DNA from: Plantago ovata
Taxonomy: Eukaryota; Streptophyta; Magnoliopsida; Lamiales; Plantaginaceae
Length of the DNA stretch: 64,000 bases
Direction: 5' to 3'
Assembly (NCBI GenBank): GCA_028274465.1
Contig: CM051455.1
Span: forward strand, 112,094,261-112,158,260
Numbering within the stretch: the stretch's first letter is position 1; every line of letters begins with the position of its first letter. This document shows, one piece after another, positions 18,443 through 31,520 of the stretch. The notes under the pieces were generated by a model, which saw only the letters and a list, made by a program, of their open reading frames with translations, did no database searches and had not been told where the DNA came from. Made by a program: the position numbers and the translations under genes.

Positions 18443-21400
18443 CGAACCGGTTGATACCGTTGTGCCAAAACCAAGAGAGGAATGGACTTCCGACAAAGCC
18501 AAGAGATTCTGTCTTGATGGCCAAGCAAGAAACATCATCATTCGATCAACTCCGGATACCATACAGTGCAAACTGTGGGGTGCTAAGACTGCTAAGGAAG
18601 CTTGGAAAATGGTTCAAGATCTTTGTGCTGGTGATGAACCGGAATTTGTCGGGTCCCGATTCAATCAAATAGATTTATTATTTAGCCAAAGGCAATCGAC
18701 AACTACAACGAAAACCGTAGTGTAGCAGTAGAATGACTCGAGTGTCGTTCTCTCAGGACTATAACTAGCTTTACGAAATCTAATTTAGAATATAAAAATA
18801 GCAAACAGATAGAAAAGGGGTTTTCTAGCAGATAATGGAGATTGGTGATAGTATGATCCTTCAAAGCATAACGGGTCGATAATCATGCATAAATTCCTCG
18901 GTCTTGCATAGAGATCTTTGAATCAATCTAGTGTCCTGTTGCAATTATTAAGCACTACGAAGATAATTGGTCTGACAAGTGAATCACTATTGTCCTAATG
19001 TGTTCCGTAATTATTCAACACTACGAAGATAAACTCGCGTCCAGGTCGACAAGTGTCCAATTGTGCATAATAATTAATACAACATACGAGAATTTAGGTT
19101 GTGCCTGATCAACGAAATAAAGCAATGACACGGAGTATAATGCGCGATATAGCCATTAGCATGATTATCTTCCCTTCGCTAAGAATTCACATACTACCAC
19201 CAACGATAAGTTTAGCTACTCATAATAAGCATGCAATCAACAGAAATCATAGAATAAAACATGTTGAAAGATAAATAAGAATAAGTAGATTAAACTGTAA
19301 GATACAAGTTACCGAAGGTTGTCAATCTCCAAAGAATTGCGATCCTACAAGCTCCAATCCGCTATGAAAAAGTGTCCCCTAAGCTACGGACCCCCAGAAC
19401 AGGCTCTGGAAAGTCCCTACCTAAAACTACAGAGAGAGGTGAGAAAGTAGGTCTGGAAAAGTATGATTTTCGGAGAAAACTGAGCAACTATATATAGGCT
19501 TCGAATTACTGTGGGGCGGTTCGCCCCACATCTGCGGCGGTACGGCCCGGAGAAAAATTCGCGGAATTCCGCGTTTTTGGATTTCTTCCCCTTTTCGGAC
19601 TCGGTTTCTGACTTCTAGTAGCCTTCTAACCTCCAGATTCGGCCCCTAGACTCCAAATCCTATTCGGAAACCTTCAGATACTCCAAATAGGCTTCTGGAA
19701 CACCAATTCCTTGTCAACTTCAATATAATTGCCCGGAAATCTTCGAATTTCAACCAAAACCTGTAAAATAAAATCTAAAGGGAAACGTGACACTATTCTA
19801 AAAAAAAATGCACTAAAATATAGCTAAATTATCATAGAAGATAGCTAAAATAGGTGAAAAAGACTCGAATGAAAGTGTAAAATACACATTCATCAGCTGG
19901 ATCTGACAAAACCAAGGAAAACAAACTTGAAGTACTTAAATTAAAGTTTCAAAACTTTAAACAAGGTAAAAACGAGTCACTGGAAGACTTGGATTTCAGA
20001 TTCACAACTCTTGTTAGTGAAATGGTAGCCTTGGGTGTTGGAAATCTTTACTCAGATTCTGAGAAGGTGAAAACCATCATCAGAAGTCTGAATCAAGAAT
20101 GGATCCACACTAAGAATTTCTATTACAATCAAGGAATGCCAGATATTACACCAACAGAGTTGTTCTCTCATCTTGCTACTGTCAACTATGAGACAAAGCA
20201 AAGAGAAAATGTGTTTGCTGAAAAATCGCAAAACATTGCTCTTGCTGCAAAGCCGTCATCTTCTGAAAAGAAGAATGATAAAGAGCCTACTGATGAAAAC
20301 TCTTTGGTTGTCAAAAACATGAAGAAATTCATCAGCAAGGAACTTGATAGGAGAAAAGCAAAAGAGAAGCTGAAAAAGCATCTTGGTAACAACTACCATA
20401 AGTACAAGAATGAGACTAGCTCGCTGAAAGAGCAAGCTCAGCAAGCAACTTCACCAGAAGAACCAGCAGTTGGAAATGATCTCTGATTTTACTGCAAAAA
20501 GTCTGGACACTTCAAAGCTAATTGCCCTTTGCTGAAAGGCAAATCTGCTGAAAAGAAGAAGAAGTTCAAGAGAGCTTTTATTGCTGAAGAAAAGAAGAAG
20601 CTTCAAGCAAAAATCGAAGCATTATGCATTGATACTAGCTCCGAAGACAGTGAGGATGAAAGCTCAGACACTGACGATGAAGAAGCCACTCTAGATGTGG
20701 AGATTGGCAAAGAAGTTTGTGGAATAGCTATGGAAGCTTACCCAGATGTGTCAAATTACGAGTTCTGCCTCATGGCCGGTCAGGTAAATAATCCTACCTC
20801 TGACTCAGACTCAGAAAGTGAAGACGAGATTAACCTTGATAAGATTCAAGGAGAAATCGAAAGATTTGAGAAAACTCTGAGCAGACAACAAGAGAAACTA
20901 CAGATTGCTGAAACTCTGACCAAGCAGACTACTGAAAAGTATGTCTTGCTGAAGGAAGAGACAGAAGAAAAGGATGCTGAAATAAGGCGTCTTAAGAAGT
21001 TGATTGCTGAAGCTACAGAGAAGAATTCTCAAATGGCATTAGAATTGGAAGAATATCAGTCCTCAATTCTAAAGTTACTTGCTGAAATCCAAGAAATGAA
21101 AAAGATGAAAATCAATTTCAAATCTTATGATGACGCAAGTAATACGCGAACTGAACTAAACTCTTATTTGAGAGATCCGTCTCAGAAAGAAGGTTTAGGT
21201 GCAACGTATGAAGGTGATGACGTAGAAATCTTGAGTAAAGATAAATCATCAATTCCCTTTGTACGTGCTACTGATAGTGGTCTACCAGAACTCTATCAGT
21301 TTGGTCAATCTAAGGTTGCTGAAACATGCAATCAAGTACCTATGACCATAAAGCCCGTTGTTGCTACTCAAAGTAACAAGACTTTAAAAGGAAAACAGGT

Positions 21401-21941
21401 TGCTGAGAAGCAAACTGTAAAGAAGAAGGATGCTGTGAAGCATTCCGCCAAACAAGTTGCTGAAAAGAAAATTGTTAAGTCAAAAGGCAAGATTACTAAA
21501 AGTAATCAGAAGACCTTTGTTGACAAACCTGAATCAAGTAAGGTTGCTGACACAAAAGCTCAGCATTCTCCGAAAAGTGGACTCGGTTTCGAAACAAAGC
21601 AAAGTCAATTTTTTCACGAATATAAGCAAAGTCAGCAAAGATACTTCAAAAAGATGAAGAAAATCAAGCCTAAGAGTTCTGAAAAGACTCTTAATGCTAG
21701 GGCTAGAAGGAACCTTGCTAGAAAAGAACTTACTGAAAAGCATGTTCAGCAAAAAGGTCAACCGAGCAAGACACCACATCAGAAAGTGGACTTGATCAGC
21801 ACGAATCAAAAGTCTTTCAGCTCAAAACCTCCTAGTTCCTAAGCAAGTAGAAAACAAGTCAAAGTTGAAAAACTTAAGACTTGGGTTTCCACTGGACGCA
21901 TTCTTGAACATGTTAATGGACATCCATTATTGGATAATTAA
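18443..21941 (+). pseudogene. gag: E2 gag, 5' truncated, split by a solo LTR and stops
   Basis: The coding pieces are 18443-18631 and 19896-21941. The first has a copia gag segment (EEWTSDKAKRFCLDGQ ... KTAKEAWKMVQDL). The second continues with KLKFQNFKQGKNESLEDL, the basic region, the zinc knuckle, an acidic region, a coiled coil and a Lys-rich tail as in E1. Defects are the 1.26-kb solo LTR, TGA at 20484-20486 in place of the first knuckle Cys, and TAA at 21840-21842. The natural stop is TAA at 21939-21941. It supplies the gag portion that E1 lacks in this window. Confidence 0.85.
18632..19895 (-). mobile_element. Solo LTR, minus orientation, in E2 gag
   Basis: 1,264 bp running TGATGAACC to CATTCATCA on +, related to the F/G LTRs. 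It is flanked by the duplication GCTGG (18627-18631, 19896-19900). The gag codons join across it in frame (LCAG then SDKT). TATA at 19489-19497 lies next to GC modules at 19510-19552. Confidence 0.93.
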
Positions 21942-21946
21942 CTTGT

Positions 21947-24900
21947 TTGCTCTTGATTGTGCAGACTTCAGCCACGGAGACAAACGATGCAATCTGGCAC
22001 TTTGATAGTGGTTGTGGAAAGCACATGACGGGCAACAAGAATAACCTTATAAACTATAGACGGTGGTCTAAAGGTCCAACAATAAGGTTTGCTGGTGGAG
22101 GCTCAGGTTCTACAAAAGGCTATGGTGACGTGAAGTTAGGATGCATAACCATTACTAGAGTTCTTTATGTCAAAAATCTTAAGTTTAACCTTTTCAGCAT
22201 GAGTTAGTTTGCTGACAAAGGATACTTCATCAAAATCAAAAGTGATGAATGTAAACTTGTAGATTTCGAGACTAAAAAGGTAATCATGATTGCAAGAAGA
22301 TCAGGAGGCTTGTACACCGTAGATTGGTCTTCGGCAATCGTTGAAAAATGCCTTGTCTCAGATCACGATTGCCTTGCTGAAAAAGCATGGTTATGGCATA
22401 AACGAACAAGTCATCTAAACTTCAAGACGCTGAATAAGCTGTCTAAAAAGGCACTTGTAGTTGGATTACCTAAGGTTACTTTTAAGAAGGATGGTGTTTG
22501 CAATGCATGTCAGCAAGGAAAGCAAACCAAATCTTCTTTCAAGAACAAGGCAGTACCGTCAACTACAATACCTTTACAACTCTTGCACATGGACTTGTTT
22601 GAATCTTATTCAACAAGCTATGCTGGTAAGAAGTATGGTCTGGTCGTGGTGGATGACTATTCAAGATTCACTTGGGTAGTATTCATAAAGCACAAATCTG
22701 AAACGAGGACTGAAATACCTAACTTGCTGAATAAGCTTGAAGTCATGAAAAATGACAAGGTAAAAGTCAAAAGGACAGACCATGGTACTGAGTTTGTAAA
22801 CCAGTACATAACTGAGTATTGCACTTCAAAAGGCATACAACATCAGTTATCCTCAGTAAGAACACCACAGCAAAACGGTGTTTCTGACGGAAGAATCGCA
22901 CCCTGAAAGAAGCCGCAAGAACAATGCTTGCTGACACTGAAATAAGTGAGGCTTACTGCGTTGAAGCGATTAATACCGCGTGTTACACTCAAAACCGATG
23001 TTTGATACTAAGGAATAAAACAAAACTCCTTATGAATTGTTTGTTGGAAGACCTCCTAATATCACTCATCTAAGAGTATTTGGTTGCAAGTGTTTCGTTC
23101 TTAATAATGGTAGAGAATACCTAAGAACATTTCAACCAAAGGCAGACGAAGCAATATTTCTCGGTTACTCCTTGCATAGTAAAGCTTATAGAGTTTACAA
23201 CAAAAAGGCACAAAAGATCGAAGAATCAGTGCATGTTGTATTCTATGAAAAGACACAAGGAGTGCCTGTTGAAGTCAGAATGTATGAAAAAGTTAATCAT
23301 ACATGAGCAAAGAACTGAATCTAATGCTAGGAAAATCAAGTCAATCGAACTAAATGATGATTCTGACAATGACTCTCCTCCCCCAAGTCATGACAAGATA
23401 AATATAGTTCACGACAAAGAATTTCCAGCAAAAGACGCAGTTGCTCCGGAAGTTGCTGAAACTACACAACCTGCAGTGCCTGCTGATGAACTACCACAAT
23501 CAAGCAATGCTGAACAAGTAGTTGCTGATGAACCAATCTCAGCAGAGACACAAAATCCCAATAGTACTGAACCAGTACATACTGAAGAGTCACATGCTGA
23601 TGAGCAAACATATCTAGATCCAACAAGCAGAAAACCTGTTAATAAATGGATTAGAGATCATCCCTCTATGGACATGATTGGCGATATTAATAAACGCCAA
23701 GTGACTAGATCCAAAGCTACTCATGGACTTGCTGAAGAAGCAACTGTCGTAGAAGTAGAATCATTGTTCTCTTGCTTTGTTTCAGAAATTGAACCTAAAA
23801 CCATAGAAGAAGCTTTAAAGCATTCCGAATGGATAAAGGCAATGCAAGAAGAACTGGATCAATTCGAAAGGAACAAAGTTTGGAAACTTGTACCACTTGC
23901 TGAAGGCAAGAAAGCTATTGGTACAAAGTGGGTGTTCAGAAACAAGCCGAGTGAGTCTGGTGAAGTAACAAGAAATAAAGCACGTTTAGTTGCTCAAGGT
24001 TACTGTCAGACTGAAGGATTGGACTATGATGAGTCTTATGCACCAGTTGCAAGATTGGATGCAATTAGGCTTTTCTTGGCCTTTGCTGCTCACAATGACT
24101 TCATTGTTTACCAAATGGATGTTGAAAGTGCATTCTTGAATGGTGAACTTGCTGAAGAAGTCTACTTAGAACAACCCCCTGGCTTTGAACTTCCCTCAGA
24201 AATCAAGATGGTATACAAGCTTCAGAAAGTTGTATATGGTCTAAAGAAAGCACCAAGAGCATGGTATAATACCTTGGCTAACTTCTTGCTGGAAAATGGT
24301 TTCAAGAAAGGTGAAGTTGACAAAACCTTATTTACCATGAACAATGATGATAAAATACTCTTAGTTCAAATCTATGTGGATGACATAATTTTTGGATCTA
24401 AGGACAAGCAACTTTGTGATTATTTTGCCAAACTCATGACAAACAAGTTTGAAATGAGTATGATGGGAAAATTGAATTATTTCCTAGGATTGCAAGTCAA
24501 GCAACTCAAAGATGGAATATTCATAAATCAAGCAAAGTATGCAAAAGAAATGCTCATAAAGTTTAGGATCAAAGAGGAAGAGAAACCTGAAAAGATCCCT
24601 ATGAGTGCAAAGAGGTTGCTTGTTGTATTTAACAACAAGTAGACCTGACATTCAATATGTTTTTTGTGTGTGTGCAAGATTCCAATCTGATCCAAGAGAA
24701 TCACACTACAAAAAGGCAATCAAGATACTGAAATATGTCAAAGGTACAGTCAATGTTGGATTATGGTATCCTAAAGATTCTGGACTAGAATTGGTTGGTT
24801 ATTCAGATGCTGATCATGGAGGGTCAACTCTTGATAGAAAAAGTACCTCTGGAACTTGTCAGTTTTTGGGTACTAGATTAACATCATGGTTCAGCAATAA

Positions 24901-25261
24901 GCAAACCTGTGTTGCCAATTGATCCACTGAATCTGAATACATTGCAGCTGGTTGTTGCACAGCTCAAATCCTATGGATTCAGCAACAATTAAGAGATTAT
25001 GGTATTTCTGCAAAGAAAACACCAATCTTTTGTGATAATACAAGTGCTATTGCTATCACGCAAAATCCTAAGTTTCACTCAAGGACTAAGCACATTGATA
25101 TTAGACATCATTTCATTAGAGATCATGTAGAAAAAGGAGATATTGAGGTTGTGAAAGTAGGCACTGATGATTAGCTTGCTGACATCTTTACCAAGCCCCT
25201 ACCAGATAATAGGTTCGCAATGCTAAGGTATAACCTTGGATTGATTGAACTACCTCAATAA
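21947..25261 (+). pseudogene. pol: E2 pol: protease, integrase, RT, RNase H
   Basis: Same domains as E1 pol: DSGCGKHMTG, the zinc site CNACQQGK, integrase D-D-(E) with the E region damaged by a frameshift near 22885, RT with [13 protein letters not shown] and YVDDIIFGS, and RNase H with SDADHGG. Defects: TAG at 22205-22207; frameshifts near 22885, 22990 and 23275; loss of about 60 bases near 24608 that removes the start of RNase H; TGA at 24920-24922; and TAG near 25171. It ends with TAA at 25259-25261. The RT stretch 23760-24600 is still open and complete. Confidence 0.9.
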
Positions 25262-25274
25262 AGGATACATTTGA

Positions 25275-25640
25275 CAGAATGCTGAAACAGGTATTCAGCA
25301 AGCCAAAGTACTCTTACTTAAAAGCTCCGTCTACTAATTTCTTCTAAGAAATGATAAGTCACTACATGTTTGATGAAACAGGCATTCAACAAGTAATTCC
25401 TTCAAAACGGGTATTTGATAGGAAACTTGATCACTTGCTGAGACAGGCACTCAGTAAGAGAAAAACCTTAAGGATTGCTGAAACAAGCATTCAGACAATC
25501 AAAGATACTGAAACAGGTATTCAAGTATCAAGGGAATATTCTGAGACGGGAACTCAGAAAAAGAACAAAACTCATTTCTCAGATTTTACCTAAGGATATC
25601 TCAATTACAAAAGAATTTACTGATACGGGACATCAGACTT
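25275..25640 (+). repeat. Seven-hairpin array with common loop, E2
   Basis: Collinear with 14681-15045. The last hairpin reads CTGAT-ACGGGAC-ATCAG where E1 has CTGAG-ACGGGAA-CTCAG: both sides of one stem pair changed together, so pairing is kept. The fourth loop has changed from ACGGG to ACAAG. Confidence 0.8.
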
Positions 25641-26167
25641 ATCTTTTAAACTTAAGAAAATATGAGATATCTAAGTAAGGGGGAACTTTCAGCAAGTATC
25701 TAGGCTATTTATGCAAACTCGCTGAAAAGATTCCTGTCTATTTCAGCAAGCAATCTAATCCCTTAAAACTCGGTAAAATCAATTTGTGACGTTAATCGGG
25801 CACAGATTAACTCGTAATAATCATGACATGTAATACAATCGTGGCCATTGATTAAAAGGAGTTATTGATCTAACGGTTAATAAAACAAAGAGAGAGAATG
25901 CTCTGACGGTTTTAGTTAGTGGGCCACTACGCATTCAATGCCAAGGCTCCACTAACGCCTGTGTTTCTCTGTTTTACCCTTGTTGAGAGCTCAAATCGAT
26001 TGAGTTTCTCACACATCAGAGACACTATATAAAGAAGGAGTTAGAGAAATGACAAAATTCTTTAACTCACATTTCCTTTCTCTGCAAATTTTAGCCTGAA
26101 TCTACTGTACCTCCGGTCAAAAAGCAAACTATCTTTTTCGTACACATTTTCTTCTCTATAAAAATAA
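25641..26167 (+). promoter_or_regulatory. Spacer before E2 third ORF with TATA box
   Basis: Purine run AAGGGGGAAC at 25677-25686; stem GTTAGTGG/CCACTAAC at 25915-25956; TATATAAA at 26026-26033, 135 bp before the ATG at 26168. The matching E1 region shows the same three landmarks in the same order. Confidence 0.5.
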
Positions 26168-29100
26168 ATGGCGCCAAAGAGACAGTCCTCTAAGTCCTCA
26201 AAGTCGTCTAAGGTTGACAGTGCTGAGAAACGCACTCCTCCGGTGACTACTCCGGCATCAAACACAACGAAAGTTGTGTTGAAATACGATAGGATATCAG
26301 AAAAACCTATGCCTCTATCATATCATGACACTGCAAAGTGTGAGATGATGATACAATGGGGTGGATTTGCAAAGGAGAAGTACATTTGATACTTCTATGA
26401 ACAAGAACTCGATGATGAAAATGAAGAGGCGCTTGAATTTATCAAGCAGCAAGGCCTCATGAATTTTATATTTGCTCGCACTAAGAAAGTGAGCATGTTG
26501 GACACAATGGAGTTCTACAATAATGCAGAAATCCAGTCCCTTACTGATAGTAAAAGAGTCACTGAAAAAGTGATCTTTACTACAGTTCAGAACACGCAAA
26601 TCGTCCTGAAATGGACTGATTTAGCGGAAATCTTTCAGATTCCAACCACTGGAACTGAAGATGACGTCACTGCCACTGACGAAGAAATTGAAGCTTTCTA
26701 CAGTGACGTCAGAAATGAGAAAATGAAGAAAGGAGAGATTGCTTCCGTGACTTGGACAAAGCACGTTAAGAGGAAGCATCTCTGCCATTCACTTGGTCTA
26801 GTAGCTCTGCTACTGATAAAAGTTTTGGACTCCCAAGTCGGAGGAATAGACCAAGTAGGCCTGAGAAGGTGGCCGCTGCTGATGCATATCCATGAAAATA
26901 AAACGGAACTTAACTGGGCTAAGTACATTTTCAACAGGCTTGTTGATTGTGTCACTAAGTTCAAGGTAAAGGTAGAAGACAACAAGGTCTCACCTTCCTT
27001 TCCAGTTATGTATGGAATAAAGATATGCTATATCCTTGAACATTTCAGGATTCAAATGAGAAAACCATTGCCAATCAAGAAATCTGTATGCAATGTGGGA
27101 AGATCCTTCTACAAGAAGAATGTACCTAAAACTGCTGGCAAGAAACTAGAAAAATCAAAGAAGACAACAGCTGCAAATGTTGTCAGCACAAGCCAACAAG
27201 AAAGGTATACAACAGCTGCAGATGTCACCACTCAGCAACTTAGAGATGAAACTGCTGTAGATGGTGGTGACAAAGATGAAACTGCTGTAGATGATGATCA
27301 ACAAGGTACGTGTACAACAGTCGTTGCTGAAAATGCAACTACTGACGCCTCTGGGAAACTGAAGAAATCTAACAAGAAAAAGAGGAAAGCTGATGATGAC
27401 ACTCAGACTGCAGCGTCATCAGCAAACCCTGTACCAAAGAGGAAAAGGACAAATAACACAAGGAAGAAAACACTGGCTCGCAAGTCAGTTCCTATTGTCC
27501 ATGACCTCTCAGACAATTCCCAAACAATTGCTGAAACGCAAGTTCCAGTAGATGTTGACAAGGTAGTTACTGAAGCCTATGTCAGCAACATTGAAGTGTT
27601 TGCGGAAGCCTTCAATGATCGACTCAACGTTGATCCCTCTACTCAGAACAGACCACAAGGCAGTGGAAATGAAATTCCTGCCCAAGTCCCAGATATCTAC
27701 ATTGTAGATAATCTAGATGATCAAACTCTGGAACCAGCAAGTGATATTGCTGCTGATCTGCAAAATGCGACACTTGCTGATGCTGCTGAAAAGATGGTTG
27801 CTGAACAAGCAACTCATCAAGTTGATGAAACCCCGGTTGCTGAAGAACTAGTTACTGAGACAACAATGGTTCAAGTTCCAGAAGTTTCTGAAACACAAGA
27901 AGCACTATTCAATGACGCATCTCGTGATGCTGAGAATACTGGCCCAAGTTCACCAAAGACATCAATTGACAAAGTCCAGCTTGTACTGGAAGCTATAAGC
28001 CAACAAATGGAGTTGGAGATTGAAGAATCATCCAACAAATCCATTGATGTCTTCATGACAAGCAGTGAGCTTAAAGGTCAAGATGCTTCTGCTCAACTTG
28101 TCATTTCAGAGACAAGGGAGATTGCTGAAACCCCGCAGCTTTCTCAAACAGAGCAAACCAAGAAGTCTGCTGAAGAAACAGTCCCAGAAAATGAAGAAAC
28201 TGTTAATGCTGAAAGGACTGAGCCACAACATGTCCTTCTTCAGCAGGTAGATAACTCAACCATCAGTAAAACTTCAATTTCTGAAACTTATTCTTTTGCT
28301 AATATTATGTTATCTCTACAGACTTCTCAAGATGCAAGTCAGATGGTTGCTGAAGCCTCTGCACCAGAATCAACACTCCCGGCTCAACAGGTAGTTAATG
28401 TTTTTGGTAATAAAACTAAGTTTGACAGCTTAGTACTTGTATCTAACTCAAATTTATTTCAGGATGAACAAATGGAGGATGCTACTCAAGCTCCTCAAGG
28501 AATGGAAATTGTACAACATGAGCTTGCTGAATCTCAGCAGGTAATTCATGTTTCAGCTTTGAAATCTAAAGCAATTATCCAAACCAATCCTGATCTAAAT
28601 ATCGTTCTTTTTCAGGCTCTAAAGGAGACCACTGAAGTGGTGCTCATCTCTGAAGATCAACAAGTAAGTTCTGAGGAACTATACTTGAATTTCAAAAGAA
28701 CAACTTAGTCAAGAGTTGCTAAGTCCGTCAGCAACTGGCAAAGATACAGGCGAATGGATTTCTCTGATCTCCATCTTCATCTATCTAATAAGAAAAAGAG
28801 ATCTTCTCTACTAAAGCTCGAGACATTCGTTCATTCCATACTTCCTGAAGAAATGTCATATTCTCAGCAAATGAGTTCAAATCTGGTTGCTCAAATCAGA
28901 GAGAATATGAAGGCAAAATTCAAGAGTGCCTCTCCAGTTGAACAAGCTGTGATGCTCAAGGGTTCATTTGTACCCGTGGTGGCTGATCCCCACAAAATAA
29001 ATGAGGAAGAGGAACGAGTGTTGCTTTGTACAAGCATCTCGAGTTATTAATTCTGACTGATGATGATGAAGAGGAAGAAGATGAAAATATTCCAACTGAT

Positions 29101-31467
29101 CCCAGTGATGATGAAGGGAAAGATTCAAAGGACAAGAAAGACGATGATGATGACAATCAAGGTCCAAGTCCTAATGCTGGTGGCTTAAAATTGACAGTTG
29201 CTGAAAATGATCAACAAGACAATCAACAAGCTGAACAACCACAACCTCAGCATGAATCTCAACCTGCTCATGTTGCTGCTGAAAATCAAGCACCTGTACA
29301 AGGTGCTGATACTGAAGAAGAATATGCCAGAAAACGGGTTGCCTTGAAAAATGGCAAGAGCCAAATTTCTGATGCCAAGGTCACTGATGCAAACCTTGAT
29401 GATGATGATGAATTGGATGAAGATTACCAACGCGCTCTACAGAACAGTCTATTGATCCATGCAAGGCATACGCAGGATCTAGAAATTGGTGAATCTTCAG
29501 GAGTAAGACCAAAGGAAGTCCCCTCCCTTCCATTTACCACTGGCGAAACTCCAGTAATTGAGTCTCAAACATTGCCCTCAGCAACTACTCAATTAAAACT
29601 AACTACTGGCGAAACTCCAGTAATTGAGTCTCAAACGTTGCCCTCAGCAACTACTCAATTAAAACTAACTACTGGTGAAATTCCAATTGTTGAGTCTGAA
29701 GTGTTGCCATCAGCAACCACTCAACCAAAAGGAAATGAAGCTGCTGACTTAGGTTCCAAGGTTGCTGACCTTGATGAATCTGAGGATGACGATGATTTAT
29801 CAGCAAATGAGGATGAACAATCCAAAAGAGACCCCAAAGTGGTTCAAATTCCTCCTCCTGATTACATAAATGATATAGATGATGGTCTGAGAGGAGAATT
29901 GCTGATGAAGGATGATCAGTTTGCTTCAGAACTAAAAGTTCATTCCTTGACCCCAAACCTAGTGCCGTTCCCAAGAGTTGAGGAGTTTACTCCTAGAATT
30001 TTGGCACTGAAGAAAGTCCATGATGCCTGCAAAGCAGAAGATGAGACATTGCTTGCTGAGAGCCCGCTTGACATTGGGAAAATTTTGGCTACAGTGCTGA
30101 GACGTACTACTACTCTTACGATAGCTCAGAAAGACATCAGTCTTTATCACAAAAGCTATGAAGAAGATGTAAGTCAAGAACTCATGCTCGCAAAGACCGC
30201 TCTAGTGAAGGCTCAGACTTTCATGGATGATAAGGCCGCAACAGAGAAAAGACATGAAGAGAACATGGTGAGTATTCAAAAAGAGTTGTCAAAAATGACT
30301 TCTGATCAGCAACAAATCATCATGAAGTACAACAACTTAAGTACTCTTGCTGAAAATTGCAATGAGTTCTATTCTCTGCACATCACTCCGATGTTGCAAT
30401 CCATGTCTAAGGGGGAAAAGAGAAGTACCAGAAAAAGAAACCAAACCCCTCCTATTGTTGATGAGCCACTGCCCATAGAACCGCTTGCTGAAAAAGAGCA
30501 ATGTTCTAAAAGGCAAGCAGAATCTGAGTTAAATTCAGCAAGTACCAAAAAGAGAAAAACTGCTGCTGAAACTCAAGATTTTTGCCATACTGAAAGTCAT
30601 CAAGATCTGAATGAAGATGATGAAGATGATGACAATCAGACAATAGCACAAGCCATACGAGCTAGACCATTAACAGCCTTAACTCCGTCTGGCCATTCAA
30701 AGCATTTCTCGTCTGACTCTTCAACAAGAGATCAAGACAATGCTAAGTCAAGAAGAAGAAGGCAAAGACAGGAAGAAAAGAGGCTGGCCAGCATTGCTAT
30801 TGGCTCCGGCATCGAGTATACAAAGACCAGCAATGATGAAACCACTCAGAATGTGATCAGAAACATTCATGGTTGCTGGATCTTAAAGCTGGAAGACTTG
30901 CTGCTGAATGAGTTCTTTCCTACAGCCATTTGGAACCAAATGTTCACATGGATTGAACTCAAAGTAAAAAGGAAACAAAGGGAAGAATCCCTCCCAAGAA
31001 ATATTGCTGGGAGATGGTTAAATCTTGAGGTCTCAGTAAGAAGAACTGTCATTGGTAAAGCTTATAGACAAGAACCAGATTTGATAAAACCAACTGGCAT
31101 TGCTTATTACTCTGACCCAGTAACCAAGAAAACAAAGAAGAGACTTGGATTGATTCCTTATGAGTATTTCTATCTCACTTCTAAGGATCAAGAAGAAGAT
31201 CTTCTCTGGCTAAGAAAGATTCATCCTAAAAGCATTTCAGATACACAGCTTCTCCATGCCAGCAATTGGGGCATGCATTTGTGGGTAACTCACTACATGG
31301 AAATGAATGTTGAAAAGCATCATCATATTGCCTGCAAAAATGCAAGAATTCTTCAACTACAAGTCCGTAGGCTTCTGGAGAACTACGAAAAGGACTGTGT
31401 TGAATTTACTGCACTTGCTGAGAAGAGTGTAAGAGAGATTTTGAGAAAATCTTCTGGAAGAGCTTAA
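26168..31467 (+). pseudogene. E2 third ORF, about 1,766 codons, nearly whole
   Basis: It runs from ATG at 26168 to TAA at 31465-31467 with only TGA at 26387-26389, TAG at 28706-28708 and one frameshift near 29015. The last 813 codons are open. Order: a basic start; a globular domain (to about residue 310); a long Ala/Glu/Gln/Thr-rich region with many VAE and AEQ repeats; a conserved block around RVAKSVSNWQRYRRMDF; a highly acidic stretch (DDDEEEEDEN); three 22-residue repeats (29539-29736); a coiled coil; an Arg/Lys-rich stretch (KSRRRRQRQEEKR); and a C-terminal globular part ending REILRKSSGRA. No signal peptide. Called 'env-like' by position only; the charged, nuclear-type composition argues against an envelope. 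Confidence 0.75.
29539..29736 (+). repeat. 22-residue protein repeat, three copies, in E2 third ORF
   Basis: 66-bp units start at 29539, 29605 and 29671 and encode TTGETPVIESQTLPSATTQ-type sequence. E1 has one unit at about 35326. The first two E2 units are almost identical, the third more diverged. Confidence 0.85.
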
Positions 31468-31520
31468 CTCTCTGTAATAGTTTTTGTTAAAGTTTTGTTT
31501 GCTGATTTTGAGAAAATCTT
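31468..31520 (+). other. Deletion scar with short templated copy before the E2 3' LTR
   Basis: After the stop there are about 36 bases of 3' region, then GATTTTGAGAAAATCTT (31504-31520), which repeats 31438-31454 exactly. The LTR then starts at its 56th base. The polypurine tract and LTR start are lost. Confidence 0.75.

Noticed and set aside
18254..18454. ORF across the LTR end and E1-derived piece (and its twin at 32981)
   Set aside because: Out of frame with the third ORF; the same region is explained by LTR plus duplicated ORF3 sequence.
29026..29460. Ser/Phe- and His-rich minus-strand ORFs near 28956-29430
   Set aside because: Complement of the acidic GAT/GAA-rich coding run of E2's third ORF.
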